Source of the DNA: Eubacteriales Family XIII. Incertae Sedis bacterium
Lineage (GTDB): Bacteria > Bacillota > Clostridia > Peptostreptococcales > Anaerovoracaceae
Length of the DNA stretch: 7,178 bases
Direction of reading: 5' to 3'
Assembly (NCBI GenBank): GCA_031272745.1
Contig: JAISTF010000071.1
Location: forward strand, 1-7,178
Part shown: piece by piece, positions 6,223 through 7,178 of the stretch
Layout of the letters: every line of letters begins with the position of its first letter
Position numbering within the stretch: position 1 is the first letter of the stretch
Translations under genes and position numbers: made by a program
Notes under the pieces: generated by a model
Told to the model about the DNA's origin: nothing
Databases searched by the model: none
The model's input: only the letters and a program-made list of their open reading frames with translations

Positions 6223-6237
6223 GGGGACGCTTCCTGC

Positions 6238-6828
6238 TCAGATTTCCGCGAAGATCTGAGACAGTTCAATCTCGATGTCTGGGAGTACCGTCGAGCGAAG
6301 CACGGCGTCGCCTTCCATGACGGTCGTCTCGCAGGTCGTTTCGGGCGGCTCCGCTTTTCGGATATGGATCGACACGTTTTTCTCCGAAGGATTCACGATC
6401 CAATACTCCTTCACGCCGACCTCCATGTACTTCTTGAGCTTCGTGATGTGGTCGCGCGAAGCGGTCGATTCCGACAGCACTTCGATGACGAGATCCGGCG
6501 CCCCGAGGATGGCGCGCACGCCGATTTTCTTTTTGTCGCAAACGACGAGGATGTCCGGCTGCACGACCGTGTCGTCGCCTTCGTCCTCCTCGGACTGCGC
6601 ATGCAGCCGCACATCAATGGGCGAGACAAAGGCCCTGCACGGCTTCCCCTTCAGGAAATCATGCAGAAACGCCGCTAGCTCCAAAATCACCGCTTGATGG
6701 TCGACCGACGGCGCCGAAATCTGGTACGCTTTCCCGTCGATGATCTCCCAGCGGTGGTCGTCCTCCCACGTCAGATAGTCCGCGTATGTGAAATGTTCTT
6801 CCATCTTCATCGCTGTTGCTCCATTCAT
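6238..6828 (-). CDS. Uma2-family protein, PD-(D/E)XK nuclease-like fold (DUF820)
   Basis: A 196-residue protein with the Uma2 signature in order: the FTYADYLTW start, E28 in RWEIIDG, QPDI with D92, GAPDLVIEVLSEST with E116 as the second acidic residue, K130/K132/K133, then GVKEYWIVNP at 138-147. The fold is that of PD-(D/E)XK nucleases, but the biological role of the family is poorly known and it often occurs in many copies per genome. The start at 6828 is supported by GGAGG (6840-6836) 7 nt upstream. Later in-frame ATGs (codons 7 and 9) lack such a site. The gene is convergent with the AraC regulator, with a gap of only 15 nt and no terminator visible between them, so the two transcripts may overlap. 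Nothing links it to the corrinoid or molybdenum genes. Confidence 0.9.
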   Translation of the reverse strand: MNGATAMKMEEHFTYADYLTWEDDHRWEIIDGKAYQISAPSVDHQAVILELAAFLHDFLKGKPCRAFVSPIDVRLHAQSEEDEGDDTVVQPDILVVCDKKKIGVRAILGAPDLVIEVLSESTASRDHITKLKKYMEVGVKEYWIVNPSEKNVSIHIRKAEPPETTCETTVMEGDAVLRSTVLPDIEIELSQIFAEI

Positions 6829-6835
6829 CTCCTAT

Positions 6836-6842
6836 CCTCCCT
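6836..6842 (-). promoter_or_regulatory. Ribosome binding site of the Uma2 gene
   Basis: AGGGAGG-type sequence on the minus strand, with GGAGG at 6840-6836, 7 nt before ATG 6828. It selects the first of three in-frame ATG codons. Confidence 0.75.
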
Positions 6843-6872
6843 TATACACCATTTTTCACGGCATTTCCATAA

Positions 6873-6911
6873 TAAAAAACTCGAAAGATGCGTCCCCTGC
6901 ATCCTTCGAGT
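6873..6911 (-). terminator. 13-bp hairpin followed by T-tract (terminator-like), upstream of the Uma2 gene
   Basis: On the minus strand ACTCGAAGGATGC (6911-6899) can pair with GCATCTTTCGAGT (6891-6879) around a 7-nt loop, with one G-U pair. Six T follow (6879-6874, the first shared with the stem). This is a classic intrinsic terminator for transcription coming from the right. The reverse reading has an A-C mismatch and no T-tract, so it is directional. The hairpin overlaps the likely start site of the Uma2 promoter. Confidence 0.7.
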
Positions 6912-6940
6912 ATTCTATCATTGTTTGGAGGGTATGTAAA
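6912..6940 (-). promoter_or_regulatory. Predicted sigma-70-type promoter for the Uma2 gene
   Basis: On the minus strand TTTACA (6940-6935) is followed after exactly 17 nt by TAGAAT (6917-6912). Each box matches consensus at 5 of 6 positions, the best promoter-like pair in the window. The start would be near 6905, giving a leader of about 77 nt that begins inside the hairpin. Confidence 0.65.
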
Positions 6941-7178
6941 GTATGTTCGCGAATATATATTTTTACAAAAGTGTCCGTTTTTTCGATTTGAATTCATGCA
7001 AAAGTGTAGAAATTTGATGTTTGAAATCTTGATGTTGAAAAAACGAACTCCACGGGGTCGACTACCGCGTTCAGCATTTCGTATTCTCTTGAAATAATGC
7101 CTTCACGCCAAATCACTTTCTGGCGGACAGGGGCTGTCCGATGCAAACGTCGTCAAACAGGGTCTGCTGAATGGGAAC
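6941..7178. other. AT-rich intergenic region with short repeats; no clear gene
   Basis: This stretch is markedly more AT-rich than the rest until about 7045. It holds CAAAAGTGT twice (6966-6974 and 6999-7007, 33 nt apart), a near-tandem pair TTGATGTTTGAAA (7014-7026) and TTGATGTTGAAA (7029-7040), and the inverted pair CGTTTTTTC (6976-6984) and GAAAAAACG (7037-7045). At the right edge the composition becomes GC-rich again. A minus-strand frame entering the window ends at TGA 7115-7113 (reading VPIQQTLFDDVCIGQPLSARK) and could be the tail of a gene outside. A plus-strand frame from ATG 7098 is also open to the edge. Both are too short to decide. A perfect small hairpin GGACAG-GGG-CTGTCC lies at 7125-7139. 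Confidence 0.5.

Noticed and set aside
6829..6850. TATAAG near the Uma2 start as a -10 box
   Set aside because: It abuts the ribosome binding site and has no -35 at a proper distance. The pair at 6912-6940 is far better.
7037..7075. Terminator-like GAAC..GTTC structure with T6 on the minus strand
   Set aside because: Only four outer pairs are perfect and the inner stem needs bulges, so it is too weak to annotate. It would matter only if a gene really ends at 7113.
7098..7178. Edge frames: plus ATG 7098 onward and the minus frame ending at 7113
   Set aside because: Each has fewer than 30 codons, with no motif and no ribosome binding site for the plus one. Neither can be called without flanking sequence.

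Overview
The window looks like chromosomal DNA from a GC-rich anaerobic Bacillota (Clostridia-type) bacterium. This is inferred from strong AGGAGG-type ribosome binding sites, a MtaC/MttC-type corrinoid protein, a flavin-free molybdenum hydroxylase of the Desulfovibrio aldehyde oxidoreductase type, an AraC regulator with a PocR-like sensor half, and GTAGGGGCGGC-type palindromic repeats of the kind I associate with clostridial genomes. The species cannot be named from the sequence.

Layout, left to right. (1) Positions 1-1457, minus strand: a multi-cluster iron-sulfur protein cut by the left edge. It has a GltD-like N-terminal Fe-S domain, a ferredoxin-like dicluster and two HdrD/GlpC-type CCG modules. 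A three-palindrome repeat element sits in frame inside it. (2) 1466-4309, minus: a 947-residue molybdenum hydroxylase with two [2Fe-2S] domains fused to the Mo-cofactor domains, ending 8 nt before gene 1. (3) 4310-4439: a promoter and RBS for the hydroxylase, and the terminator of the next gene. (4) 4440-5072, minus: a 210-residue corrinoid protein. (5) 5073-5250: a divergent control region with inverted repeats and a decayed copy of the palindromic repeat. (6) 5251-6222, plus: the PocR/AraC-type regulator. (7) 6238-6828, minus: a Uma2-family PD-(D/E)XK protein, convergent with the regulator. (8) 6829-7178: a promoter overlapping a hairpin, then AT-rich repeat-bearing DNA without a clear gene.

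How the genes may work together (inference). The regulator probably senses a small substrate and controls the divergent corrinoid gene, and perhaps the hydroxylase operon. The hydroxylase lacks a FAD domain, so its electrons must leave through its [2Fe-2S] clusters. The co-transcribed multi-cluster Fe-S protein is the obvious candidate acceptor. The corrinoid protein has no methyltransferase or activating partner in view and is separated from the hydroxylase by a terminator, so any shared pathway (for example demethylation of a substrate coupled to oxidation of an aldehyde or N-heterocycle) is a hypothesis. The Uma2 gene seems unrelated.

The most unusual points are the in-frame repeat inside a redox protein, the domain arrangement of that protein, the orphan corrinoid protein beside a molybdenum hydroxylase, and the promoter/hairpin overlap upstream of the Uma2 gene.
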